Positions 12,501-22,525 of a stretch of DNA of 64,000 nucleotides are shown piece after piece. Every line of letters begins with the position of its first letter. The first letter of the stretch is position 1. The stretch is from Dicaeum eximium (Eukaryota; Chordata; Aves; Passeriformes; Dicaeidae). The notes beneath the pieces are model-generated. The model was given only the letters and a program-made list of their open reading frames with translations. It made no database searches and had not been told where the DNA came from. The position numbers were made by a program, and so were the translations under genes. The stretch is from positions 1 through 64,000 of the forward strand of contig VWZP01008271.1 of the NCBI GenBank assembly GCA_013396995.1, read 5' to 3'.

Positions 12501-15500
12501 TATTCTGTAAGGATTTCAAAACTTGTTGATAAAACCTCCGTTTTATGTGACTTTACAACACAATGACAAACGGAATCTCACACCTTTGGTTGTGATGTCT
12601 TGGAAAGACAGCAGGGGTAGGGGAGTGACCATAATTACATTCCCCTTCTCAGCTGGACTAATCACCCAATTGGACACAGCAGTCTTACTGCACACAAATG
12701 CACAGTGCTGCTTTTAACAGTCTTGGCCTCTGCAGTATCTCAAGGCTTAATGCATTTTGCAGCTGGGGTATCACTGTCCAGACAGTGTTGCCACATTTTA
12801 GTTTACAGCAGAAGGCACTACATGAAGCTGTGCTTTGTTCAAGTGGCAGTTCCAAATCCACAGAAGGACAACAAATGAGTACATATATATGAGTATATTC
12901 TGTGTATTTTAGGTCACAGATGAGTGAGAGTTAAATGATGGCCTTTACATCTGTGCATTTAATTTTTCATAACTATTATAATAAGAATACTAAAGTCACT
13001 TCTCATATCAAAAACCCCTGTACTATCCCAGTCAATCTTTCAAGGCTGTTGGGTAGATTTTTCCATTTAAATACTCCTGTTTTTAAAAGAATGCTCAATT
13101 TTTTCAATTCACTTTACCTTCCATATTAGATGCACAGTCCAGGAAGCTGGTGAGTGAGAGGTATCAATGATCCTCCACAGGGGTGGTCCTTTAGATGGTT
13201 CTGATGAAACAAACAGTGCTTGAGCATAGAAGTATTTTTATTTAATCTGTTTGAATTCATCCTTTGATTATCATTATATGCTTACTTTCTTTAAAAGATT
13301 AGAAGTGTATTAAAAAGCATTTCCTTGCTTTCTCAATGAAAATAATGCTTGGCATATTAAGTGGAAAATATCGTGAAGAGATGAGCAAGACACTCGTTCT
13401 GCTTTAAGTGTACAGTATCAAAAGAAGTATAGGTCACAAAGGTGGGCATCTGCAAGATTAGACTGAAGGTGACAATGCTGAGTGAGGCACGATCACACCT
13501 ACAGTGTGCAGCCTGCATCCAGAGGCACAGCCCTGCACACTGCGAACTTGCTACCGTCTCTATCCAACACTTTTCCTACCCCTCAAAAAAGGGAAAGTGC
13601 ACAAGAGTTAACAAGGAGACAAATCTCTCCTGGCAGTAAGACTCCTTGATTCTAAAAGGCTAACAGACCTGAAGTACTGTTGTACAGTGCTACAGTACAT
13701 TTTGGCATCTGTACTATGATAAAGTGGTATTTCCACAACAAATTCCATTTTGAAGTAAAATGAACCAACCAATACTACACTGCACAAAGCAATAAAAAAT
13801 GGTCAATCTTTTGTGAGGGTCTTAGCCTCAAGAGAAAGTTCATCTCAAAATGAATGATATCTTTAATCCTGTAAGATTATTTTTTCTCTGAGTTCTTTCA
13901 TAGCATTTGATGTGTTATGAGGTTTTGGCTTTTAACCACAAACACCCTTCAGTACCAAGTATACAGCATGCATCTCATCTTTTATATTTCATATTGTGAG
14001 AGGAAAACTATCAGTTGAGGCAAAGGGAGCTCTTTTACTCATTTGAGTACCCAAATTTGATTCACATGAAAGAGAAGCAATTATAGATCTTGCCTAATAG
14101 AGATGATGAATCTAACATGACCTGCCTGATGTTCATTTGCTACTGCAAAACTTTTGTTCTGAGGCTAAAGTAAGACATGGGTACTTAAATCCATATTAGC
14201 AGTGTTTTTGCAAAGCCAGTCACCACAGCAGAACAGCAATGCAACTAAATAGGCAGGCAGTCCTGAAATCATCATTGCTCAGCCTGAGATAGAAAACGAA
14301 GTCATACTATCATTAGGAGTTGAAAAGCAGAGACTAGAATATTGACATATTTTATGGTATTTCTCCCAGAGAAAGTAAATTTTGCACAGAACTGAAGCAG
14401 TGCAATCATGGATACAAATTCCACTTGTTTTAAACAAAAACTAAAATAATCCCTCTTATTTCTTATCTAAGATGACAAATGAACTCAACCAGGATGAAAA
14501 AGGAAGGACTTCCAATCTGTTAACAATGGAATTTGTATTGGTTTAACTTGATGTGCACTGAAACGCTGCAGTGAACAGACTGCTGAGAAAAGGCACGCCT
14601 TGGGAGATACTATGGGACACATCGGATATTACAGAAACAAAATCATAAAGGTATAAGCAGGAAAAGCTAAAGCACATTTAAAAACCAGAAAAATACCAAT
14701 CAGCTTGACACTGAAGCTAAACTGCTATCACAAAGTATTTATAGCAATTAGATGTAAGAATAGATTCCCTACTGAGTATTATGTACACAACACTGGCTCC
14801 CTACAGGGTAGCATCAGCATAAGTCAGAAACAAGGCCACCTTTCAGGCTACCAAAGTGGAAAAGAAATCAAAATGAATACTTTGTTAAAACTTAAAAGAT
14901 GTCTTATTTAATGTGTAAGACGCTACACTTACCACATACACATTATTTTATATCATTGTTTTATTAAGTTTGTGAAGAAATCTATGCATTCTGTATGACT
15001 AAAATCTTCTGTTTCATAACTGTTGATGATTGTTCACCTATGACTTTTACTAGCCTCCTAAACACCAAGTTGTTCATAAACTAAGGCAGTTGGTGTATTA
15101 AGAAAACCTTTTCTAGGCAGGATAACTTCTGTTACAGAGAATAATCTTCAGAATAAAAAAAACAAGCATAAAGCCTAAGTTTCTTCCAGAAGACTTTGAG
15201 AATATAGTTTTCTGTGAAGAAGGCTCTTCTTCCCTACCACTGCCCCAGCTGCTTTCAGGCAGCACCTCTACACTAGCTTAACAGGAAGCTACTCTTACGC
15301 TCCTTGGAGTCAGTGCTGCAAGTAACTCAGGAGAGCTTTGTTGCTTATACAAGCAAGCAGCTCAAGCAAAGATACACCATTTCAGCTGGCAATTGCCAAA
15401 GTGCTGAGCACTCACACACTCTAGAAGTCAGTGACCTACTTTTATACGCTACTTACGAGCTTCAGTGGTAATCCCAGTCTTTTCTTCACTCCAGTCACTC

Positions 15501-18500
15501 CAATAGCCCACTCCATCTTCCTTCATGCAACGAATGGAAAAGACATACTCTGTGTAGGGTCTGAGACCTTGAAGACTGAATGAAGTTCTTGGGGAAGCTG
15601 TATCTTCAGAAGGAACCTGCAAATGTGACAAAGATTTTAAAGGCAGTGATCAAAATACTGTAGAGCTGAGTTCTACTGCTACTTCGGCCGTCATCCAAGA
15701 AGGCTCCCCACTACACACACACCTAACACAAACAAGCTTTCCTTACCTCTCATTTCCAAAAACTTCAATTCTCAAATACTGTCTGTTACAGGTTCAGTCA
15801 GCGTTGCATGTCTTTACCAGGTATAAGAACATACACTGGAACAGCTACGCAGCTACCTCAGGATAATCTCATTATCTTTTTTCATAAACTAGCTTACATC
15901 TCTCTCCTTCCTTTCCGCATAATTCTGTTGCTTACTGATCTGTAGTACCCTGCTTCACAGTTCAGAATTCTGCTAGGTTATCTGCTTGATTACAGATTGT
16001 AAAATTATTGGTTACTAGAAGTTAAAAGTCCTGGATCATTGCTTCCACTCATTCAGAACAGTGCTTCTTGAATTAAATTGAAAATAGTTTTAGAGTAGTT
16101 TATAGTTTTGTTAATAACTTATTTTCATAATCTCTTTTATTTATTTTAAGTAAGCAATGAAATGCCAGATAAATATTCCTAGTATGTACGTAGGGAAGCA
16201 GGGTGGAGTAGCTAATGAACACAAGTAGGTACATACACTGTCTCCTCACGTTATTCCACTTGCAACTAAGGGCTTTTTACAGTGAGGACCCCTGCAAGGA
16301 ATGACTACAGATTAAACATAAATGCAGGACACTTAAGAGGTTAATTCTGAGGGTGAAGAATTATCAAAATAGTCCAATTTCACCACAGCTATGGAAGCTC
16401 AGCTGATTTAAAAGCTACTATTTCATTTGATTTGTGCATATGTTAAAAGGGCAAGACAAATTAGAAGAACTTGTCCTATCAGGACAACATATACATGATC
16501 CTGGAGTTGCAGACTAGATTGTGCAGGCCAGTGCTTTTTAACATATCAATACAGGTGACCTAAATAGTTTCTGCATCTAAAGCAACATTAGTCACAAGGA
16601 GCTGTGTTAGGCTACCTGCTCCAAACAGAGTATTTTGGTAAAATCAGACGCAGTCTTGCTTCCAAGAACTCACAGAATTTAGAATACATTTGGGCCTCTG
16701 CTGGAGTACTACTGCTCTGAGAGAAGGCTTAAAGTAAGGAAAAACTGAGGAGCTATTAAAAATATGCCTAAAGATTGATGTGAAGAAAAAAACAACCCCA
16801 CAGCTCTTGATGACAGGAACATACCACAGGTAAGGCTTACTCCTTACACTTTTCCTGTGCTTGACTGCCTCACACTTGAGGCATGTATACAGGGCAGCCA
16901 GATTGTACAGAATTACACAATCACCTAAATTGGAAGAGACCATTGAGTCCAATCATACACCTACAACTGCTAAATGCACTCCTGAATCATGTCCCTGAGG
17001 GCCACATCATGCTACCTTTTCTAAACACTTCCAGGGGTGGTAACTCTGCAGCTTCCCTGGGCCAATCCTTGACAATTCTTTCCAGAAGAAATTTTTCCTC
17101 ATATCCAATGTAAACTGTCCCTGGCACAGTTTGAGGCCATTTCCTCTCGACCCTGACCTCACTACAACTTCCTTTCAGGTAGCTGTAGAGTAATAATGTC
17201 ACCTGTGAGCCTTTTTTCCTCCAGGCTGGATAACCCCAGCTTCCTCAGCTGTTCCTTGTAAAACTTGTGCTCCAGTCCCTTCTTCAGCTGTGCTGCCCTT
17301 CTCTGGACATGCTCTGCTCAGCACCTCAGTGTCTTTCATGGAGTAAGGGGCCCAAAACCGGGATTCAAGGTGTGGCTTCACCAGTGACAAATACAGGTAG
17401 ACAATCACTGGTCCTGATGGCCACACTATTGCTGATCCAGACCAGGATGTCATTCAGATGGCCATCTTGGCCATCCAGACACATCCTGGCTCATGTTCAG
17501 CTGCCATCACTGGCACTACCAGGTCCTCTTCCATTGGGCAGCTTTCCAGCCACTCTGTCCCAGCCTGCGTCCCTGCCTGGACCAATTGTAGCCCAACTAC
17601 AGGTAGAGTAAATTCTGAAAAGCATTCCAGCATGATACATTATTTACCCAAGCCTTGAATGACATTTAGATCACTCATCTCACACATACATGGGAAGATG
17701 AAAATTCATTAGTGTTCTATATGTTGCATGTGCAAAATAAAGTTTAAAATTAACATACTGCACTGTGACAGGGAGGACAGCAGAAAAGTCCACGAAGATA
17801 TGAAAAGGTCACCATACTCAGACTGTGCCAAAAATTACCTAGATCACAGCCTCCATGAACAGGCCAGACAAACTTCCTTGGGTGGCCATGTAAGACATAA
17901 TGAAATGAAATTGAACGCTATGAAGTGCAAGGCGGGGGGGGGTGGGGAATTCCAGTTTGACAGATGGCTGGATTACAGCAGAATCATGGCAAGGGACGTT
18001 AATGGTATTACCTCCATCCAGTTTGTGTCCCCAACAATCCTGTAGCGAATATTGAATTTCAGTGTCATTACAGCATATGAAATCCAATTTTCCCAGCAAA
18101 GCTTCAGACCAGTAGGTAGTACTTCTGAGCTGACTGATACATTCTGTGGAGGCAGTGGTTTAACTAGAAGAAAAGAAGTTAAAGTTAGCTCTACAGCTTT
18201 ACTTTACCATGCCTTTAGAAGCCGGCACACAATATTGCAGCACTTCTATTAAAGCCTTTCAGGATCTGAAATGGCTGCTACTTTACACTACCTTCCAAAT
18301 AAGACTACTCAACACAAACTTGCTATCTGAACTGTGATGAAATCTCTCACCATCCCTACCTTTGCCCAGCACAGTTCAAGCTCTAGTCAACAGCACTTAT
18401 GTTGTGATAATTTCTATAGTGAAGAAACATTAACATAGCAGTTCAGCAATATGCACAGAAGCAGCAGCAGCAATGTTCTACTAAAGCTTTAAGGGGCATA

Positions 18501-21500
18501 TAGTTACCAATGTCAATGGGATCGACAACAAGAGGATCTGATTCAGCCTTCCCAAGTGCATTTGTTGCTTCTACCCAGATCTCCGTATTAACAAAGAACT
18601 GAATATCAGTAATGGTGCAAGAATTGTTTACATCTTTTGGTATACAGTCAGGAAAAACCACTTCTGGCCTAAAAAACAAGATACAAAGCAGTAAGTTTGG
18701 TTTCCTTTAGAGAATATTTTATAGTAGATCAGAGTGAGCAATCAGTTCATCTTGTATGTTTCCCCTCTGCCTTAACTTTGTAGGCAGAGGGAGGGGAAGA
18801 AAAAGTGGAAATGGCTTGCTCAGCCGCAAATGCGTGATTGCATTAGAGCTGAAACCAAAACAAGATCTATTGACTTGCACTCACGTATCTTCAAAAGCAC
18901 AAGCTAGAGCACTGTAATTAGATTTGTATAAAAAAAGAAAAGAAGAGCAAGAACTGATATAATTAATCAAAAGCAATATGGCCAGTAACTAGAATGCATT
19001 AGAAAATGTAGTCAGTGCTACCCGCATACCTTTCAAGAGTACAGTGTTAGAGGTGCAATACGTAATTTCTCTTCACCGTTTTCTGCTACACTAATGCTAG
19101 ATAGAAAATGTTAATGCTTTGCAAATTTCCTGATGCCCCTAGAACTATCTGTGCATACTTTCTACTACACCTGTTACCAAAACACTTCAGCAGAATGGGG
19201 TAGCTGGAAAGCCATAGGCAACCATTCCTGTTTTCAGAGCAATGCAACAATCCTGTTCACTCCATTATAAACTATGAGAGACCATCTAAAGAGTTTGGAA
19301 AGTAACTTAATTTGCTTTCACAGGAGAAATACTTCGCTGAAGCTTTCATGTTAGGATTAACTCAGAATAGTGTTTGTTCACAGCTCCTATGAAGCGCAGA
19401 TAGATAATACCTTTACAAAATTCAGCCATTTTATGTTAGTTTCTCTACTGAGAATGATAGAATGGTTTGTATTGAAATGGACCTTTAGAAATCATGTAGC
19501 CTGATCCTCCTGCAATGAGCAGCGACATCTTCTGCTTGTTTAGAATGGGATAGAACTGTCAACCCAGAAAAGTATAAAACCTTGGGTACAGCCCCATATT
19601 ATTAGATATATTGTACTCAAGCCACACTAATCGTGTGTTTGATGAATAGAAAAATATGAGATTACTGTTACTCCAAAACAAGTTCAGCAACAAAACTTCA
19701 AGTCTGACTTAGAATTACTTGAATGCCAACTTCTTTAACTCTTCCCTTCCCCCTCATACCAGACAGACAGCAGTGCTTCAGGAAACTGGACTTAAGAACT
19801 CTTCCAAAGAATCAGGAATTTCAAGGAATGTTCGTTAAGCATAAAAATATTCTTCAGAATTATTCAGATATTCTATAGAGCACTACTTACCAGCTGTATT
19901 TCAACCTGAACTGAGTATCTAGGAATGTATGCCTTCCAGGGTTCCAGGTACAAGTCATAACATATGTGAATCTTGACACCTGATGCACAATGCAACTTAA
20001 GTTCTTGGGCTTCTCTGGAGCCACTGTACAGAAACAGTTAGCAATAATTAACCTATACACAAGTTTCAATCCAGCAAGAATCCTTTTAAGTGTCCCACTA
20101 TAGCTATTTATGTGAACATCAGAAGTATTTAATTAATTTTTTTCTAAAGGATGTGGCAGAAAGTGCTGGATACCATCCTGCAATCGCCATCAAGAAGCTT
20201 AAAAAGCTGCTTTGACAAACAGCAGCCTGTATAACGATTAAGCACCTGCTAGTAAGGAACAACAAAGACTTCTCATTCTGAGGCAGAAAACCTTGTATTA
20301 ACCATCTCTCATCTAAATATATTTTAATACACACAAAAGGAAAAGAAATTAATAACCACTACTGAACTACTTTATTATAAATAGTGACTTTGCCAGTAAC
20401 CCAAGCTCTCAAGGCAATTTGATAGGTCTGTTCTTCCCCAGCTGAGGTATGGAAGAAGCTTGAGCTGCAAACCCATGAAAGAAAGCTTAAAGATCTTCAT
20501 CAGTGCAGTGTAGCACGTAAGGAACTTCTTCAGAATGCAGCAAAACTATTTTCTTTCCCTCTTAAATTATAACATACAAAGAGTTTGTTTCTGCCTCCTA
20601 TATTATCACTATTTACAACAGTATAATGTAGTTAGGGAATCTTATTTGCTTTCAAGCAAGTTTCAAAAGAACAACCTTATTGCTTTCTTCCTGAATAATT
20701 GTATTCCTCTCAAATCTGTTGCTAGTCTCATTATTTAGTTTTCCTTTAATTGACTGTATCAAAATACAATAGCTTTAAATAAAAATGCATCTCAAGATTT
20801 GTAACATGAATCACAAATTCAGAATGTCATCTGTACTGTCATTACATTTATAATCTTAGAATAATTTATCTGTCTCACCTTTCCATATATTTTACCTTTT
20901 AAAAGTATTTTTTATTTAATCTTTTCTGGTTAAATATTTACTCCTCAGAAACTGAAATGGAAAACATTACTTTCTTGTGATAGCATTTTGTAAGTCATGC
21001 TAGAAGCACATAATTTAAAATTGTGAACTCAAGCCAGCCTTTTGCAATGCAGACCATTCACAACTGCAGTACCTTTGGCCATCACTAGGGGACATCATAA
21101 TTCATCAGCCATACCATGTGATATTTAGGACACTACAACACTTGTCGTATTAGCAGGACACCAAGGAATTGATAAGTAGCATATTAAGTTATTCATGTGA
21201 CTTTCTCAAGACAGTCTTGTCTAAAAGCACTTGGTCTGAACCATCCAAGTGCTATCATTCTAGAGTAAATCAAGTTTATAAGCAGTTAAAAGTATTTTCT
21301 TTGGTATAGGGGTAAAGGAATCCAAATAATATGTTCCATCCTTAAGGCAATTCAAGTTCAGAGCATGTCCTACTTTTTAGGAAACTTTATTCAGTACATA
21401 TTGAGCAGCTTTTGTGGCATGTAATTTGACAATATTTTTACTTAATTATCCAGGAACTGAGAGAATAAAAATTACATGCCTCGAGATATGCACACTTTCT

Positions 21501-22511
21501 ATTTTTTGCATTTTCCCATTTTTCAGAAACTATTTTCTTAAGACCAGAATAAAATGTAAAAAAATGATACTCACAGCCCACTGTAACTGTAATTCCATAA
21601 ATGTTCTGTTCAATCTGTCCATCTGCTAAAATGTTGCACGTCAGAGGAGTAGCTAGTGAAGAAGTGTCATTGAATGTGACACTGGAAACTGTTCTGTTTA
21701 TTTCACGATATTGTTCTTTAGGTACCAGTTTATTTTTTATCTTCCAGATAATCTGACTGGCATAGATATTGCCAAAGTCAAGACAACTCTCATTCAGAAT
21801 GCATAATGCTGTGAAATTGGAACCAAGGGCCAGTACAGGTGACTCTGGGATGATGTGACCACATGATTGCACAAGTCCACCTGAAACTAAAAAGAAAACA
21901 GATTTCACATTTATTAAAAACTACATAACATTCCCTAATCAATATTGCTGATACATCACTAGTGCAATGTTAAAACCACTACATGTGTCTAAGCAGCAAG
22001 TTAAGTAGTTACTTGACAATAATAAAACTTAAATGCATTAGTAAACGACCATGAAGATTTAAGGGCAAAAGCCAGTGTAGCATTCTTTAGGCTTTGTAAA
22101 AGCATTTTACCAAGCCAGGAAAGCTGTATAAATAAATAGAGGTACTTAGAGAGAGGACAGTCAAGGGTTGTATGTTTATATCTTTTGAAGAAGGAAGTTA
22201 TTATACTTGAGGTTACTCTTTTAATAAAAAAGTATTTTCTATTAAGAAAGTTATCATAGGAAAATTGGGGTAAGTGTGCACCTGTGATGTGGTGAACTAG
22301 TGTCGGAAGACTAGGTGTGTCTATCCTAACACACCTTGCTTTCTGTCTCCATCCAATAAGTATCTGGACAAAAAGCAAGCAGGCGCTTCAAACAGCCAAT
22401 GTAACTAGTTCTATATCCACTTGTATTTGAGACACAAATCTTACCATCAGGAGAACAAATATTCAACACCAGGTAGAAGCCACAGGCCACCCAGTTCCAC
22501 CTAGAAAACAT
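2825..22511 (-). CDS. IL6ST: IL6ST (gp130), complete coding region in 15 exons
   Basis: This gene encodes the shared signal-transducing receptor of the IL-6 cytokine family (IL-6, IL-11, LIF, OSM, CNTF), a type I membrane protein that acts through JAK kinases and STAT3. Exons, high to low coordinate: 22511-22445, 21886-21575, 20023-19891, 18668-18508, 18163-18012, 15616-15457, 13200-13118, 12263-12044, 9865-9689, 8955-8857, 8255-8109, 7160-7020, 5890-5794, 4500-4419, 3550-2825. Every junction is GT-AG and phase-consistent, giving 918 residues, the human length. Approximate layout: signal peptide 1-22, Ig-like 23-126, cytokine-binding module 127-328 with WSDWS at 314-318, fibronectin III domains 329-617, membrane segment 625-645, box 1 at 656-662, Y764 in YSTV, YxxQ at 772, 813, 905 and 915. 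No frameshift or stop is seen. Non-coding 5' exons were not found. Confidence 0.97.
4419..4500 (-). CDS. IL6ST: IL6ST exon: juxtamembrane region with box 1
   Basis: This exon covers residues 650-677. It encodes IKKHIWPIVPDPSKS, which contains the proline-rich box 1 (W656-P662, WxxxPxP) that binds JAK kinases in class I cytokine receptors. It ends in phase 0 at GTAATA. Confidence 0.97.
5794..5890 (-). CDS. IL6ST: IL6ST exon: transmembrane segment
   Basis: This exon covers residues 618-650. GEIEAIVVPVCLAFLL matches mammalian gp130 exactly. The hydrophobic stretch spans about residues 625-645, followed by the stop-transfer sequence NKRD. Splice borders are CCTTCAG and GTAAGT. Confidence 0.97.
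7020..7160 (-). CDS. IL6ST: IL6ST exon: D6 fibronectin III domain, second part
   Basis: This exon covers residues 571-618. It carries TEYTLSSLTSDTLYTVRM, almost unchanged from mammals, and ends GPDFTFTTQKFG just outside the membrane. The donor is GTAAGG. Confidence 0.96.
8109..8255 (-). CDS. IL6ST: IL6ST exon: D6 fibronectin III domain, first part
   Basis: This exon covers residues 522-571. It begins PSKGPTVQTKKVGKAEAVL and contains NGFIRNYTILYKT and GNET, as in mammals. The donor is GTACCA, the weakest in the gene by comparison with the GTAAGT consensus. Confidence 0.95.
8857..8955 (-). CDS. IL6ST: IL6ST exon: D5 fibronectin III domain, second part
   Basis: This exon covers residues 489-522. 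It contains CYLITVYPLYADGQGS and SVKAYLKQ, clear matches to CYLITVTPVYADGPGS and SIKAYLKQ. Borders are TTTTATTAG and GTAAGT. Confidence 0.95.
9689..9865 (-). CDS. IL6ST: IL6ST exon: D5 fibronectin III domain, first part
   Basis: This exon covers residues 430-489. It reads APVKNLRTLPKHDKLWV and then YVLKYVVEWC, matching the LKAFPKDNMLWVEW and YILEWC blocks of mammals. Conserved cysteines are present. The donor is GTATTT, weaker than the others. Confidence 0.94.
10262..11309 (+). mobile_element. CR1 LINE fragment, 3' part with decayed reverse transcriptase
   Basis: The plus strand contains the RT block GVPQGSI.RPVLFDIFIHDLDSG, where CR1 usually has GVPQGSILGPLLFNIFINDLD. It is followed by the GGAVDSLRGREALQRDPDRLERWA region and the CR1 3' tail ending in cccttccaactcagc. 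Codons corresponding to the catalytic FADD motif read FPGD, and stops follow, so the copy is inactive. It is 5' truncated and lies in an IL6ST intron, antisense to the gene. Confidence 0.93.
12044..12263 (-). CDS. IL6ST: IL6ST exon: D4 fibronectin III domain
   Basis: This exon covers residues 357-430. It contains LKPFEANGVILQYEV (mammal: LPPFEANGKILDYEV) and NSVGASPPSVLLIPA (mammal: NLVGKSDAAVLTIPA). The middle of the domain is more diverged than its ends. The donor is GTGAGT. Confidence 0.95.
13118..13200 (-). CDS. IL6ST: IL6ST exon: start of first membrane-proximal fibronectin III domain
   Basis: This short exon (83 bp) covers residues 329-356. It starts PSKGPPLWRIIDTSH and ends VHLIWK, matching PSKAPSFWYKIDPSH and VQLVWK of mammals. 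It ends in phase 0 at GTAAAG. Confidence 0.93.
15457..15616 (-). CDS. IL6ST: IL6ST exon: end of D3 with WSXWS motif
   Basis: This exon covers residues 276-329. It contains EDTASPRTSF, the YTEYVFSIRCMKEDG block and the class I signature WSDWS at residues 314-318, which is required for folding in this family. Borders are TTTGCAG and GTAAGT. Confidence 0.97.
16911..17610 (-). mobile_element. CR1 LINE fragment, 3' part
   Basis: Read on the minus strand this is the 3' portion of CR1: a decayed stretch encoding KPHLESRFWAPYSMKD (typical CR1 RPHLE...FWAP...KD), then the usual 3' untranslated tail ending near 16911. It carries stops and indels. It sits in the IL6ST intron between the exons at 15457-15616 and 18012-18163, in the same orientation as the gene. 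The 5' limit is approximate. Confidence 0.9.
18012..18163 (-). CDS. IL6ST: IL6ST exon: start of D3
   Basis: This exon covers residues 225-275. It begins with VKPLPPQNVSV, the hinge into domain 3, and continues with LKFNIRYRIVGDTNW, matching LKYNIQYR of mammals. The donor is GTAATA and the exon ends in phase 0. Confidence 0.94.
18508..18668 (-). CDS. IL6ST: IL6ST exon: second half of D2
   Basis: This exon covers residues 171-225. Conserved features are two cysteines (PDC and NNSC) and the block EIWVEATNALGKAESD, which matches the EVWVEAENALGK region of mammalian gp130. Borders are TTTTTTAG and GTAACT. Confidence 0.95.
19446..19530 (-). mobile_element. short CR1 3'-end remnant
   Basis: The segment reads like the reverse complement of the CR1 3' end: gaatggtttgtattgaaatg, then gacctttagaaatcatgtag, a cc-poor version of the tccaaccccc block, and tgcaatgagcagcgacatct. 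The remnant is under 100 bp and diverged. It lies in an IL6ST intron. Exact limits are uncertain. Confidence 0.75.
19891..20023 (-). CDS. IL6ST: IL6ST exon: start of the cytokine-binding module (D2)
   Basis: This exon covers residues 127-171. It opens with GLAPEKPKNLSC, nearly identical to the mammalian domain-2 start, and contains a second conserved cysteine in TCTW. The paired cysteines of class I cytokine receptors are therefore present. The last codon, W171, is split with the next exon. Confidence 0.95.
21575..21886 (-). CDS. IL6ST: IL6ST exon: N-terminal Ig-like domain
   Basis: This exon encodes residues 23-126. The Ig-like fold is recognised by matches to mammalian gp130: CGHIIPESPV near the start, SNFTALCIL, the KEQYREINRT segment, and LTCNIL near the end. 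In gp130 this domain makes the site III contact in the hexameric IL-6 complex. Three or more N-X-S/T sites are visible. Splice borders are TTTTTAG and GTGAGT. Confidence 0.95.
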
Positions 22512-22525
22512 GCTGCACAGAATTT
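22445..22525 (-). CDS. IL6ST: IL6ST first coding exon: start codon and signal peptide
   Basis: The splice acceptor (TTGTTACAG) ends at 22526. Fourteen bases of 5' UTR precede the ATG at 22511-22509, which has A at -3. The exon encodes residues 1-22 plus one base: a short basic start (MFSRWNW) and a hydrophobic core typical of a signal peptide. An ATG further upstream at 22547 lies in the intron, so 22511 is the better start. The donor is GTAAGA. Confidence 0.93.

Larger units (their letters stand above)
9866..15456 (-). other. IL6ST: IL6ST introns 8 to 10
   Basis: These are the introns flanking the exons at 12044-12263 and 13118-13200. The intron at 9866-12043 holds a CR1 insertion of about 1 kb on the opposite strand. 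The introns at 12264-13117 and 13201-15456 show no recognised repeat or gene; their open frames are short and AT-rich. Confidence 0.65.
15617..22444 (-). other. IL6ST: IL6ST introns 3 to 7
   Basis: Five introns lie between the signal-peptide exon and the WSXWS exon. Two contain CR1 pieces (about 16911-17610 and 19446-19530). A 10-bp inverted repeat with a 9-base loop lies at 18763-18791. The rest is AT-rich without recognisable features. Confidence 0.65.
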
